Below, piece after piece: positions 11,201-24,045 of a stretch of 64,000 nucleotides of DNA (positions are counted from its first letter, which is position 1; every line of letters begins with the position of its first letter). The DNA is from Agroathelia rolfsii (taxonomy: Eukaryota > Basidiomycota > Agaricomycetes > Amylocorticiales > Amylocorticiaceae): the NCBI GenBank assembly GCA_018343915.1, contig JABRWF010000003.1:3906001-3970000 (forward strand), written 5' to 3'. Made by a program: the position numbers and the translations under genes. The notes under the pieces were generated by a model. That model was not told the origin of the DNA, did no database searches, and saw only the letters and a list, made by a program, of their open reading frames with translations.

Positions 11201-14200
11201 TCTGTGCACGTCGAAGATGACTTCGTTTTTAATTATCTCTTTGTCCTTGTGAGCAGGAAGGACGATATTGCCGAGATAACACCATTTGCACAAGTAAGAG
11301 GAACCGCGTGAGTCGTGTGGGCACAGGTTCTTGGATCTTCCTAGACTCTGCCGGCCTTATGCTTGATTACATGTAATGTTTCTCGGCCGATGACTCGGAT
11401 AAGATGCACTGAGGTCGTCAATTTCCCAGTGCTCAGCCTCATTAATTGCATTACTCGTTCTTCATCCCACTCGCACTCATACCATTTACACATAAGTTTG
11501 TATGTTTAGTCAAATAGGACTATATAGCACTGGCGCTCATTACTAGTAGTACTCAATAAATTGGATGAAAAGATCATGTGCGCTACATCGATGCATACTC
11601 AGGCTCAAAAATCAGATACATTGGCCTAGAGAGGCAGTTGACCGCGTATATGCACATCATGATGCTACACTCACCCACTATCCAGGGCTCTCAATTCGCC
11701 TCCAAACCCAGATAGATCCCACGAGCTGGGTTTCTAAAGAGGACTATCAAGATGATGATGCACTGGAATGCAAGAAACACAAGGCGTATACCCGCAACAC
11801 ATACCCGAGCGAACACTGGGCTAATCTCATGCAATGTTCTTCAGATGCTAAAATTGTCATACCCGGAAAATCAACGAGTTATAGATCTAAAGCGAGTATA
11901 TTATCAAAGTTTGTGAAGCATGTGCATTGTTTGTTCATCGCTAAAGCAAGATGATCCCAGGTACTTGTCAAGCTTCAGGAGAATAAACAAACAAAAATGC
12001 GTAACAAAAGACGCGTGAGGCGCAATACCCGTTTTTGGCTATCTGCTATGATCATCGATGCCTCTCTCGCGTTTTGAATGGAAGGTTTGAAGACGCTATT
12101 CAATCCCTAGCTAAGTTGATTGTTCGGCCACAATCAAAGGAACTGAGCTGTTCTGTGAACTTGAACTATGATATCATCAACACCAGCACAGCCGTTTCCA
12201 TCGTCTTGGCCCGAAAGGTCCTGCTTGTCAGTCTCACCCAGCACTGGGGCCCGTATGCCTTAATGGGATTGTGAACAAACAACTCAAGAGTGATTGTTTT
12301 TTCGTACTCTCTTTCAAATCGTGGCTCCACTACATAAATGCAGCCGTCTTCTCTCGGCCTTGCTTTTCTGATACCTGCGGCCCCGGCTCAATCCGATATT
12401 ATTCCAAGAGAAAGAAGGGGAGTTAAGAAGGAGCCGCCTATTTCCCTGAAAATAATTATTAGGATTTTTCGTCTTTTTGTACGTATCCAAGGCGGCCACA
12501 AGCGTGCCTTTAGAGGTATTGGAGACCATGGGGTACACAGAGCCAAAATCCTCACGACAAAAGCTATTTGATGCGACTACGGCTTCTTTAGCACATGAAG
12601 CAATGATGGTTCGGAGGCTAATGCCGTCTTCCCACGGACCAAGCCGTTGGACTTCTATTTGGAAGAAAGCTGATCGCACCCGCAGCAGCAGCGGCGGCGG
12701 CGGCGGTCTGCGCCCACAATAGCAGAAGAAGGTCTTGGGCGCGGATGCGGATGTATCTGCCAATAAGAGTCTGGCTTTCGGTGCATTCTTGAAAATAGGC
12801 AAAACGCTGCTCAGAGTACACTAGTGCACTGGTGGTTACCATCCTCACTGACTTTTGTTCTTCGTTCCTGTCATTCCGAAATAGTTCAATACTTTGGCCG
12901 CTCGTATCGCACGTTGCACAAATTCCGATACCGAATTTATTCATATCACAAAATACTGCTCCTTGTCGAGAGTCCGCATCAGTCGTACCAATAACGACAT
13001 CAATGATCATATCTCATTGTATCCTTTCAAACCCGACCTGCTCCGTTCCTCGCTCGGGTTCAATATCATCGCTTCAGGCAACGACCTCTGCCGGGAATTG
13101 CCACGCGAGATCTGTGTCTTTGTGACATTTTACTTTTTATATATATTTCTACTGGGTCTTCTGTTCCTCAAAAACCCCGAGCGACTTTCGTAAGTCTCGA
13201 CTACATGTAAAGGTTCGCGGGTAGCAACCTATTGTTTCTTACGCATGCGCAAAGCTTGTGGAATTAGCCGGCTACAAAATGCGAGGATATGTTCTTACTG
13301 CTTATCAGACCGGTTGCAGGAGAACTCCGAAGAATAATTCGATTCGAGTCGACCATCCGAGTTCAGTGAAGACCACACGATCTTCGCCTGTTTGTTACTA
13401 TTTTCATTTGAAGGGACATTTGTCCTTACGTCTAATATTACCTGAGATGCGGACATGCTCCGCATTTGGTACACAAGATTCTAGTTATGTAACATTCTGA
13501 GCCACTGGCAGTGCAATCAATGCATCGGTATATGGGCGAATGTTTTGCCATAATTACTCAGAACTGCCCAGTTGATGTTGCTTTTTTTTTTGGCAGGAAC
13601 GGCGCACAGGTGCTTAGCGATGCAGAACCTAACTCTACACAATCCTCGAGTTATGCCGTGGACGTACCGAGACCTGACAGGAAAAATGGTGCCGTAGTAA
13701 ACCATGGATTACTAGCAATTCATCTATCGACCTTGATAGATATCCATTCTTTGGCTGCTCAACGAAATTACCGACCAGACCCCGTTTTCCGACATGAAGA
13801 CCGATTTGTGCTGTTGTTACATTTCCTCTCACATTCAGACTCTCCGACACTACCCGCCATGGCCTTTTGATCTGTTAGTTTGGACTTGTTTTCTCTGGTC
13901 AATAATTTCATAATATCAGAGACAGCCCGAAGGTTTTGTAGCCACATCCCCCCTTTTTTTCGAGCTTCCGTTCTTTCTCTCTTTGCATCCTTTCATTCAA
14001 AGGAACATGATTTTCTAACTATTCAAGTCTTAGAATGGCCCAAACATATGCTGGGCTCTGGTCCTCAGCTGCGAGGCCTTGTCCAGTACGTGGCATGTAC
14101 AGGCTATCCAGTGGTAAGTGCTGTGATATTGCTCCTTAGGTGATGTACATGAGTGATGATTTGATAACTGTTATACCGCGGACCACGAAGGTGGTCTTGC

Positions 14201-16243
14201 AAATTAATTCGCCAAGACATCATTGTATACGATGTATAATATGAATATACCTGGACCATGCATTTACCTTCGCCGAGGGGGAGTTTACTACCCTCTTATT
14301 GTCGTTGTTCTTCCTAGGCGCTATGAAGTGATATCACTATGCTTCCTTTTTGTGTTCCAGCCATACACTGCCAATGGCAACCACCATGCGAGGACATTCT
14401 GAGCAATATACGTCTGCATAATTTCTCCATTTTTTTCGGTAATTTTTTTTTTGTTTTACTTTTGCAGGTCCCATCATCGGTAAATATCCTATTTCTTGCC
14501 TTCGACGTAGGCTTGAGTATGTGCACCTCAAGTCTTTCAGCCTTTCTGCAATGATGAACATCAACGATACTATCGCCAATCAAATCTTGAGCTAACCTCT
14601 GCAATGATGTCAGCAACGGACCGGGAAGGACCGCCCATTCGGACCAGCCAAGTTATCAAGCTTCAGAGTTCAGTAACGCAATTGCCAATGTCCCCAGCTT
14701 GACATCTTCTTACGGCCTTCAATTGTGGGGGAGTAACATCGCTGAGAACTCGCTTTTCTTCGGAAGAACTTCTCCAATTCTTTACCTCTGAAAAGAACCC
14801 AATTAGTGCAAGCTTCCTTGTCTATTCATGACTCTCTTTTGATGATGGGCACAAATATATTCACATCTACTAATCACTACTAATGACAGGGTTTCTCGAT
14901 CGGAAGCTTAGACTCGAAGATCCGGCACCGTGCTGATGCATGAAACGAACTGAATGATCAGGAAGTGAACGCCTGTGAGCCTCGTGGTTGTGGAGAGATA
15001 CACTTTCTTTTTCATCTCTTGGTCTTCTCTCGTGGCCCTAGCTCATCCACTTGTCCACCGCCGGAATACCAAGCACATACCTGTCTCCAAGGACCCAAAT
15101 TCCAAAGTTCATAGTTTGTACATTACTACAACCCAATGCCGTTATCTCCGTAGTCGGAGACCTTCGAAAGTTGAATGGATGGCTATCAATAGGCTGTGCA
15201 GCGGACTCGGACACCCTCTTGATCAACGGTTATTCATCCAAAAGTCATTCATACAATTGTTTACGCCGTATTTATCTTTTTCCTTTAAACTCCAAGGCAC
15301 ACATATTCTCACCCATTCAGATTCTACCAATGGCCAAGTTGCGGCCCGCCTCGCACATCTGACGACAAGGGATTGATCACCTGACGACGGACCATGTTTG
15401 TGGGCTGTGGCGTGGGTCTTCTCGATCAACCATTCCTCTGTCGTGACCAAGATTTTACTATCCGTTAATGAATTCTGCGACGCATGACCCTCTTCGCCAG
15501 TCCAGGTTTTGTATTTGCTCAACCGCTCCCGCCCGGCGGCCCACTCTGGCATAGGCATACGGGCCGCTACTCTCCACCAGTATCAACGCGAACTTTTCCC
15601 TCTGATGCTGCGCTTGCGAAGATGCCATCAAGAGCATGATGGGATTTCATGGGATTCTCTCAAGAAAAGTCTTTAAGATCTGGGGAGCTACGACTCCCTA
15701 CCCCATTTAAAAAATTTTCTGGGCGGTGTTCATTTCGCATGCGGGTACTTGGGCGCATCAAATCTGACTGCACCGGAATGACAACAGGATAGGTACACAG
15801 TTTTTGACAGGAAATGTCGTTGTCGTCCTAACACCTCAAACCTCAGGGACGCAAATCTGCGTCCTTTCGGAGAGTACATCATTTTCTTAGCCCTGAAACG
15901 AGAGGTCGGCATTTTGTTTTACACAGGTACTGCTATCAGCGCCACTGATCCGTTTTTTTTTTTCTTGACTCTTTACTCCAGAAATCCCGGTTTTACAATG
16001 CATTCACGGCCCTAGACATTGTTCGAGCCATCTATGTCCGCGTCGCAGCACTTGTTGATACAAATAATCCATATGAATGTCCACTCCCATCAAAGAGGTG
16101 TTTTGGCTTGTCGTTGTCAATTTTTATTACATGAAACAAACATAAAATGTGTAAAATTTAATGTCATTGTCCTGACTACGGCTAATATGAAGAGATATGT
16201 GCGTAATGAAGCATTGTTACAGGGCGTGCAGTGTAACCTTCGT
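8298..16243. other. Gene-free stretch of about 7.9 kb
   Basis: No open frame in this interval, on either strand, carries a recognisable domain or joins into a spliced product that I could support. The left part holds the bZIP promoter and 5' leader. Contents seen: G-rich tract 8344-8366, a C/T homopolymer pair at 10829-10850, many T runs, and short open frames of up to about 160 codons that look random. A possible decayed coding segment is at 15223-15650 on the minus strand (see rejected items). No transposon ends, tRNA or long repeat were recognised by eye. Confidence 0.55.
8344..8366 (+). repeat. G-rich tract upstream of the bZIP gene
   Basis: Runs of 3-7 G separated by single A bases, about 50-70 bases upstream of the bZIP start codon. 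The transcript strand is C-rich here, so any quadruplex would form in the + strand DNA of the promoter or leader. Confidence 0.5.
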
Positions 16244-18238
16244 TTAATTCGCGAATGCCTGAATCCCTGTCATGGCCCGTCCAAGAATGAGTGCATGGAT
16301 ATCCTATAAAAATGTAGGTCAATTTGGTAATTTCGACGTCTTTAATACATCGTAAGCTCACATGGGTACCTATCGGGAGAGAAGTTAGGTTAATGAATGA
16401 GAAATGAAAGGGGATGAAAAGGCTTACCCTCGTACGTATTCGTCACTTGCAAGTTCGCCACATGTCGGCCGACGTGATACTCGTCCGCCGAGGCATTTCC
16501 ACCCAGAATGTCCAAGACAATTCTAGCCTGTTGCAAAGCCTTACCGCAGTTATTCCTCTTTACCATACTGATCATTTCGGGCGCTAATTTGCCCTCGTCC
16601 TTCAACCTGCCAACTTGGTAAGCTGCGAGCAAACCAAGCGCGGCCTCAGTCTGCGCATCAACGAGTTTCTTTTGCACCAACTGGAACGAAGCAAGGGGGC
16701 GCTTGAATTGGTGGCGTTCAAGAGCATATTCCCGGGTTCGTGTCACGCAATCCTCCAGGGCGCCCATGACGCCCCAGCAGATGCCGTACCTGGCGTTGTT
16801 AAGACAGGAAAATGCTGACCCCAAACCTTTGGATTTAGGTAGCAATGCGTCATAAGACACCTTTACTGAGTCCAAGAAAATAGACCCTGTCAGGGACGCT
16901 CTTAAAGCAACCTTGTTCTTGATGGCGGGTGCCTCGAGGCCTTGCATTCCCTGTTGAAAGACAAATAGTGCGGCGTTTAGTCACGAACGCTCTACAACCA
17001 TGATATCAAGTTCAGGACCTTTTCAAGGATGAAACCTCGAACTTTGTCATCCCACTTGCATCGAGCCCAGACCACAAAGACATCACTAACAGCAAAATGG
17101 TCAGAAAATGGTGGCTTGGAACAGTATTGGGCTTACGCGACAGGAGCATTGGAAATCCAGGTCTTGCTCCCATTGAGCACAAAGCCACCATCAACCTCTT
17201 CTGCCATTGTCTCCATGCCTGCCGGATCAGAGCCATGGTTTGGCTCAGTAAGACCCTAATATGCCGTCATCTCGTTCAGTGTATGATAAGAACATGAAGG
17301 GATCTTAACGTACGAAGCAACCAACGAGTTCTCCTTTGGCTATTTGATTCCGACGTCAGAGAGATTGAAAGCTTGGTTTCTGTAACAATAATTTATTATG
17401 CATACCGAGCGCCGGAAGATACTTCTCTTTCTGGGCATCTGTACCAAACTCGTTGATAGGATGCATAACAAGAGACGATTGTACAGATGCCATGGATCGG
17501 TATCCCGAGTCAACTCTTTACAATCCATGAAGCCTATACCAACCATGAAATGACATGATAACTATACCTTTCAATTTCTCGTGCTATAAGACCATAAGCA
17601 ACACTGCTGACACCAGCACAACCTATCACAGAGATAATTTCAGCAAACATAGTCCGAGTAGCTAATCTCCCTCTATACTAACCATATCCTTTGATTGTGG
17701 GCCCCAAGAGACCGAGTTTACCCATCTCAGGGAATATGTCATGGTCAAACTCTGTTCGGGGTTGATTAATACCAACCTTTGAGCGGTTTATATACTTTTT
17801 ACGTACTTTCCGTTCTCCATGCCTCGAGAACACGGGGAGCAAGGTTTTCCTATTAATAAATAGATGCCTATAGCACAAAATCGAACTTGATATCCGTTCC
17901 TATGGCCTACCTGACAATATTCTCGAGCAGTGTCACTTCACAGAGAGAAAGTCAAAAATCTGCCTCAAATTTATCCGTATAAACCAGCAAGCCTACCGTA
18001 TAGCGATCTCTTCTTCAGTGAGTAAAGAGTCCAAGTTCAAAGGGTCTTCCCAGTTAAATTGGGCATATTCTGCATGAAGCGATGATGTTAGCAAATTATT
18101 CAGGCGGTTCTGATATTCTTCGAGCGAAACATTACTGGAAGAGCCCGTCGATGCAGAGCGAAGAGCTTGTACGGAATGACGATTAAGCAATTTGAAGGTG
18201 TTGATGGAACGACCGGTGAGTTGACGCAAGGAAGCCAT
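16244..18238 (-). CDS. gcdh: Glutaryl-CoA dehydrogenase, mitochondrial
   Basis: FAD enzyme that oxidises and decarboxylates glutaryl-CoA to crotonyl-CoA in lysine/tryptophan breakdown. Twelve exons: 18238-17997, 17935-17911, 17849-17807, 17751-17683, 17622-17568, 17515-17406, 17339-17314, 17255-17137, 17085-17019, 16950-16428, 16369-16362, 16303-16244; 448 residues in frame. The N terminus (about 35 residues, Arg/Ser-rich, no acids) fits a mitochondrial presequence. Seen: [56 protein letters not shown]-like [23 protein letters not shown], and TNTYEGTHDIHAL with catalytic Glu426. Exon 11 has only 8 nt; reading through its flanking introns instead gives a false truncated C terminus after YEG. 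Highly confident in family and in this exon set. Confidence 0.95.
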
Positions 18239-18830
18239 TTCGAATAATGATGATGCTTATGTTGCAGAAGCTATTCTTAGCTACTTGTTCAAAAAAATCA
18301 GTATCTTAACCTGATTAACGGCTTGATTCGTGAACACTGTACGCAAAGTTTTCAAACTATAATCCACTTGTGTAAATGAGACGTGTACGGAGGTGGGTGT
18401 CCGGAATAACCGGATGCGGGGGGAGGGGCTACTCGACTTGGTGGCTCTTGGCCGACGCCGGATTTGGACTTGGCCTAACCAGCCGCGAGCGAGCTTCCCA
18501 ATTTAGCCAGCGGGTTGACTGCGGCCTGTGGATGCCGCCCCCCAGAAGCCTTCGGCGCCATGACCAGGCCGACAGGTTGACGGATTTTGCCATAAATGGA
18601 TATTCTACGGAAGCAGCGACGGCGCTGGCTTTGTTCCGGATTTGTTTTCCCGAATGGGCGGCCGTGAGTATTGCTATTGTTGGCAACGGTGAGAGTGACG
18701 ACAGATTGCAATAACCACCATAGCCACTTGCTCCTCTCCCTACCACTGCTTTCTTGTTCTCATTCCACCGCCGGTCGTTTTCTCTCATAGAGTCCTGGCT
18801 TGACTCTACTACCCCCTCCCTTATCCAATC
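18239..18830. promoter_or_regulatory. Shared divergent promoter region
   Basis: 592 bp between the divergent starts of the glutaryl-CoA dehydrogenase and CSC1-type channel genes. It must hold both promoters. The right part is pyrimidine-rich close to the channel start. No specific factor site is claimed. Confidence 0.5.
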
Positions 18831-21800
18831 ATGTCTACCATTAAACAAATTTTCAGTCAAAGCACCAATGCTCGTGAAATGGCGCCTGCTGCTGTTGCCT
18901 CACAGGTGCTGCTCATGAGTGTCGTTTCTGTTAGTCCGAATTACTAGGAACAGCGTTCGTATCTTCTCACTTGCTATCTCTCTCAAGATTGGAACCATAG
19001 TAGCATTCAATATTCTGCGGCCTAATAACAAGGTAAGTGACGTTCCTCCCTATTGTTACCATCGCTCATATCTTACAGATCATTTATGAACCTAAAGTCA
19101 AGTATCACGAAGACAACAAAAAGCCTCCCAGGATATCTGGCGGCCTATTTGGTTGGGTGTCTCCCCTAATACACACCAAAGAAGCGGAGATCATCGAGAA
19201 AGCTGGGCTCGACGCTGCTGCCTTCCTGCGTTTCCTTCGAATGTTTCGGTGGTGCTTCTCCGCTCTCGCCCTCTTCTCTTGCGCAGTGCTTATACCCGTC
19301 GATGTGGTCTATAATATAAAGACTAGCACCCCCCACACTGTTTTGAATATGCTTACGATCCAAAATGTTACCGGGTCGTATTTATATGTGCATGTTGTGG
19401 CCGTATATGCTATCACGGGTATTGCCTTGATCTTCATTTGGATCCACTGGGGACATATGGTTCGTCTTCGCCAACTGTGGTTCCGGTCAGCAGAATATCA
19501 GCAAGCTTTCTATGCGCGGACGCTCCTTATTACTGGTGTGCCACGGAAGCTTCAGTCTGACGAAGGCATCGCAGAAGTGTTCCGGTCGCTGTCAATGCCT
19601 TATCCGACGACGTCTCAGCACATTGGTCGTAAAGTGGGAAGACTTCCTGATCTGATTCAATATCACAACGACACCGTTCGCGAATTCGAGCAGGTACTTG
19701 TTGGGTACCTAAAGGGTGGCAAGATAGGGAAGGAGAGGCCCATGCTTCGACAAGGAGGATTCTTGGGTATGGGAGGGACAAGACGCGACGCGATCGATTT
19801 TTATACGTATGTCAACTATGTGCCCCGCTTCTGTGCTCATTCTGACCATTTGCAGTGCAAAATTGCAACGCACCGACTCTGCTATAGAGGACTATCGTAA
19901 CAATAAGTACGAACTTGGAAAGCCGGAAAACTATGGATTCGCCACTCTAGCCGCCACTCCTTACGCGCATATAGTGGCACGTATGCTCCAAGGCAAAAAT
20001 CCTAAAGGCACAACTGTGACCTTGGCACCTCATCCCAAAGACATTGTCAGTTTTCTTTTACAGAAAGTATCCACATTGTCTCATCTGGCTTTAGATTTGG
20101 GAGAATATCAACCAGACTTCTGGTGCTCGACAAAGAAAGCGGGTCACTGGCTTTCTCTTGTTAGCTCTTGCTTGTTTCTTCAACACGGTCCCTCTTTTTG
20201 CCATATCGGTTTTGGCCAATATATCAACCGTCAGTGGCCCCTTTTTCCAGTTAGCCGCCGAATACTAAAATCAGCTGTTTTGTAGTTGACTGGAATTGTT
20301 GGTTTCCTTAAAGACTGGCAGAATGCATCAGCCACAACATTCGCCATTGTTTCTGGTGTACTTCCCCCCGCGGTGTCTGCGCTCTTCGGCTACTTCCTGC
20401 CCCTTATTATGAGATGGCTATCCCAGTATCAAGGAGCGCTCACTCATTCAGCACTTGACCGGGCTGTTGTTGCGAGATATTTCTTTTTCTTGGTCATCTC
20501 CCAACTGATCATCTTCACTCTCATCGGTGTTGGTTTCAGTAAGTTTTTTGTCTATGTTTCCAGTTTGATCAATAAGAATGTGCTTTAACACGTCTATTGT
20601 GTCATCAAGGTCTTGCTGTAACGATCGTCAATGACATTGGCCACCACAAGAGCGCAAAAGAAATTTTCGAGATTCTCAAAAGTATGTCCTCTTGAAAGAC
20701 AAACCCCTATGTCTAGTAGCAAAACTTACCTTTGGATAGCTGTGCCGAGCTCCATTAACAGTGCCTATATTAACCAGTCTTCCTACTGGCTAACATTCTT
20801 CCCGTAAGGCGACATGTTCTGTTGTCAGATCTGCTTAGAGGTCTCAATCTATGTTCAGTCTTCGTGGTTTCTTGGTTGTGTTTGATCTTGCACAAGTTAT
20901 CAACCTTGTGCTCATTTCATTCAAAACGCATATCATGGGTCGTACTCCCCGTGATCACAGAGAATTCACTCAGCCTCAAGAATTTCCTTACGCAGTTTAT
21001 TAGTATGTCTTTTCCTTTATTTCATCAATGCGATATAACTAATTTACGTCAGTTCTAATATGGCAAGTTTTTGTTGAATGGACTTCTGGAAACTATATTC
21101 ATAATAATATCTATGTGTATGAATATATAGCTGTTCATGGGTACTGTTGGCGTCGTTTTCGCACCTTTAGCCCCACTCGTAACCGTCGCGGCTGCCGTCG
21201 TCTTCTGGATCAGCTCCTGGGTCTACAAATATCAGCTAATGTTTGTATTCACCTCCAAAGTTGAAACCGGCGGGGTATGTACCATTTCTCGACACAAGCC
21301 GTAACCTCGTCCAATTCAAATCTTTTCAGCGCCTTTGGAATGTCGTCATCAATCGTTTCCTAGCGTCAATCATTATGATGCAATTGCTAATGCTTCTCAG
21401 TGCGTTATGCTTGAACCTATTTGAACACTATCCAGCATTAATCAGCTAAATATTCTAAAGCCATCCTGATCCAATTCGGCTTTGCTTCCTTGACGTGGAT
21501 CGCCACCATTCCCCCTATTCTCATTGTCCTAGGTACCAAGATAGTGATGGAAAAGAAGTTCAATTCAGCTTTCAAGGGATACATCCCATCACCAGAAGAA
21601 ATTCGCAACGCTAAGACCCATTCCCAGAAAGCCGACGCCAAGAGTAACAAGCTCGAGAGACGTTTTGGACACCCCGCATTGCACATGGAAATCTTTACGC
21701 CAATGTTGCACGCCAACATGATGCCATTGCTGCGGGAGGTTTATCATGGACGCTTAAACAATACGGCTGGCTTCGGCAGCGCCAAGGTCAATGTCGAAGG

Positions 21801-22451
21801 CACCAAGATGGAAGCCCAGGTGTTGCCCGGTGGTATTCGTATTGCTGGTGTACAACAGGTCAGTTGTTATGTCATCTTGTTTAGTCACTCTGTTTTCTTT
21901 TAATTTCAAGGCTATTCACTTACTGTGTCATTCATTTGTAGACGGACCTCGAGTACGATCCTACTATTTGGATTCGTCAGCGCCGCGATCAAGACTGGGA
22001 CACTCGGTCCATGGCTTCGACTAATGCCCTCGGCGATGGTGCATCACTATATCACTCCAAGACGGGATTCTACGCCGATGGCCGCAACTCACCCGCACCA
22101 TCTCTACCACGCGGTGTCGACCAATACCTCATGGCTGGCCCGATGGCAGGTTTACACAGCCATAATCCGAGTGAAATCGAGCTGAGCCGCCTTGACTCTT
22201 CATATGTGAGTCAAGACCAGCTGCCGTTACTCGCGAACCAGGCAGCGCCAATGGGCTACCCACCTGCGCCTCCGCAACCGCCGATGCCACCGCAGCAAGG
22301 GTACGCAGCATACGGCCAGGGTGTGGACATTCGAGAGGCGCCGTTGCACCGCCCAACGCCAATGAGCAGGCAGTCATCGTCATGGACACCACCACCCCCG
22401 CCACCTGATGATGGGAATATGGCTGGTCGGGGAGCACACCGGGGGTGGTAA
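18831..22451 (+). CDS. CSC1/OSCA-type (DUF221) calcium-permeable channel
   Basis: Multi-pass membrane protein of the OSCA/TMEM63/CSC1 family, hyperosmolality- or stretch-gated cation channels. Fourteen exons: 18831-18929, 18988-19032, 19079-19806, 19856-20045, 20095-20229, 20286-20538, 20610-20681, 20740-20803, 20859-21002, 21053-21062, 21131-21274, 21330-21399, 21461-21858, 21942-22451; 953 residues. Seen: N-terminal membrane segment then YEPKVKYHEDNKKPPRIS, the cytosolic domain with YARTLLITGVP, and the conserved pore region (GVLPPAVSALFGYFLP, LDRAVVARYF, FAPLAPLV, VFWISSWVYKY). The tail has a Pro-rich stretch ending GRGAHRGW. Exon 10 is 10 nt and is followed by a GC-AG intron (21063-21130). 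These splices restore YYSNMLFMGTVGVVF. Confidence 0.94.
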
Positions 22452-22917
22452 ATCATGATGTCGATGGTGGTTCTCGCTGAATCGACACTGGACAAATCAA
22501 GGTCAATCTTTTGGTGTACATTTTCTTTCTCTTTTCTCGTCACGAGTAAATGGACCATTTTTTTTATATCCCTAACTTTTTCTTGCCAACAAGTATCTTA
22601 GTTATACGTAACCTGCTGTGCTTTTAGTTATATCAATATCCGCTCGTTTCCTGTCTCTGGCCCTCTTCTTTTTCTTTTGACAGGATATTAAGTCTTGTTT
22701 TCTTGTTTCCGGTTTCTTGGCTTGGTAAGACGATCAAGACTCTTGATACAAATGAAACGTCGGACAATTCCATTGTCAATACAATAAATATATATGTTCA
22801 TTCATTCGCACAGATTGTTCATCAAGGACAAACAAGACACTTTGAGAGCAATGTGGGCTAAATCATACCACGGCGGTGCAGGGCAGATGCTTACAAGCCG
22901 TTGCTTACTACTTGAAG
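22452..22917. other. Intergenic region between convergent genes
   Basis: 466 bp holding the 3' UTRs of the channel gene (+) and the reductase gene (-). T-rich runs and an AATAAATATA-like stretch near 22783 may act in 3'-end formation. No gene seen. Confidence 0.55.
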
Positions 22918-24045
22918 TTATAATAGGAAGGGAATGACCACCTTGCGCTCTTTAGGGTAATCAGGGAACTTGCCGTGATACCACGCATGTCCCTTGACCG
23001 CTCGCGGAAGCATGAGAAATACCTCCAGATAAAAGAATAGCCACGGGGGTGAGAGCGCCGTAAGGGACCAGCTGGGAAGGACGGACACAACGCCAGGGAA
23101 CGCCTCCGCAGCGGCGGCGGTGAATGAAAGACAGAATGGAAGAGGAGATGCGGCTAGTGCAAAGCCGGCCCATTCAACCCATTCACAAAAATAATTGGGG
23201 TACGAGATGTACTTGTATAGATATCCGTGAGGGATGGCATAGTGTTGGCCCCCCTTGGACCCATTTTGTTCCGCTGCGTTGTTCTTGTTTTTCTTGGTCT
23301 CGGATTTATCACCGACGTTGCCGTTAGTATTATTATCTTTTGTCCTTCCGTTCTCATTGCGCTGTTTCATCGTCTTACGGCGTAGATTGAGTAGAATCTC
23401 GTCGTGCAAGATGTTCCCCGCGAAACCAAACACCCACAAAGCGATACCGACCCAGAATAACGGACGCTCAAAAGCACCGGCGAGATGTTTCTCGGCGGCA
23501 GGCGATGATAGATAGGAGCCCATGAGCGAGCCGTTGACAAGGTTGAAGAAGACGGCTGTGATGGGGACAATGATGTGTGATTTCGACCGGGACGGTGTGC
23601 GCAAAGGTGAGATGACCGCGCGGTTCAGATAGTGTACCAAGAAAAGACCTGCTAGTAGAGAAGACGGGGACTCGGACTGCGGAGAAGAGGTCCATGGTGC
23701 TAATGGTGCACGAAGAAAGCTATAGGTGAATGTAAGGGGGGAAACTAGCTCCATTACTATCCAGGCCTTGATGCCTAGTTTCAATGCAATGGAATGAGAC
23801 ACGGTGGGATGGCCCGAAAATACAATGACATACCATCTACAAGAAATATACTATCGCCAGAAGGAGTGAAGCGACCGAATGGCGCGTTCACAAAGAAAGT
23901 TAGGGGAGTAGCTGCTAAGGGTACTGCTGCGAAACATTTGACAGTAACTACAAATGGGGCCTTGGGGTGAACTCAGGGCATTGAGTATAAAGAATCCACG
24001 GGACGTACAGTCATAAAGAATGCGAGCTGCAGCAATATCTTTCAT
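22918..24045 (-). CDS. Steroid 5-alpha-reductase-like protein (SRD5A family)
   Basis: ER membrane protein of the 3-oxo-5-alpha-steroid 4-dehydrogenase family, NADPH-dependent enoyl reductases acting on steroids, polyprenols or related lipids. Exons 24045-24009, 23947-23834, 23774-22918; 335 residues. Seen: NAPFGRFTP and GIKAWIVMELVSP near the N terminus, HYLNRAVISPLR, and the family signature at the C terminus: HGYLYKYISYPNYFCEWVEW, then KGHAWYHGKFPDYPKERK. Several hydrophobic segments fit a multi-pass protein. A Lys/Asn/Gly-rich insertion of about 40 residues lies between NLRRKTMKQRNENG and YAIPHGY. The true substrate cannot be read from the sequence. Confidence 0.9.

Noticed and set aside
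15223..15650. Two overlapping minus-strand frames (REKFALILVESSGPYAYA and MPMPEWAAGRERLSKYKTW) that could be one frameshifted coding remnant.
   Set aside because: No family recognised and no splice signals make a product; may be chance. A protein search of both frames would decide.
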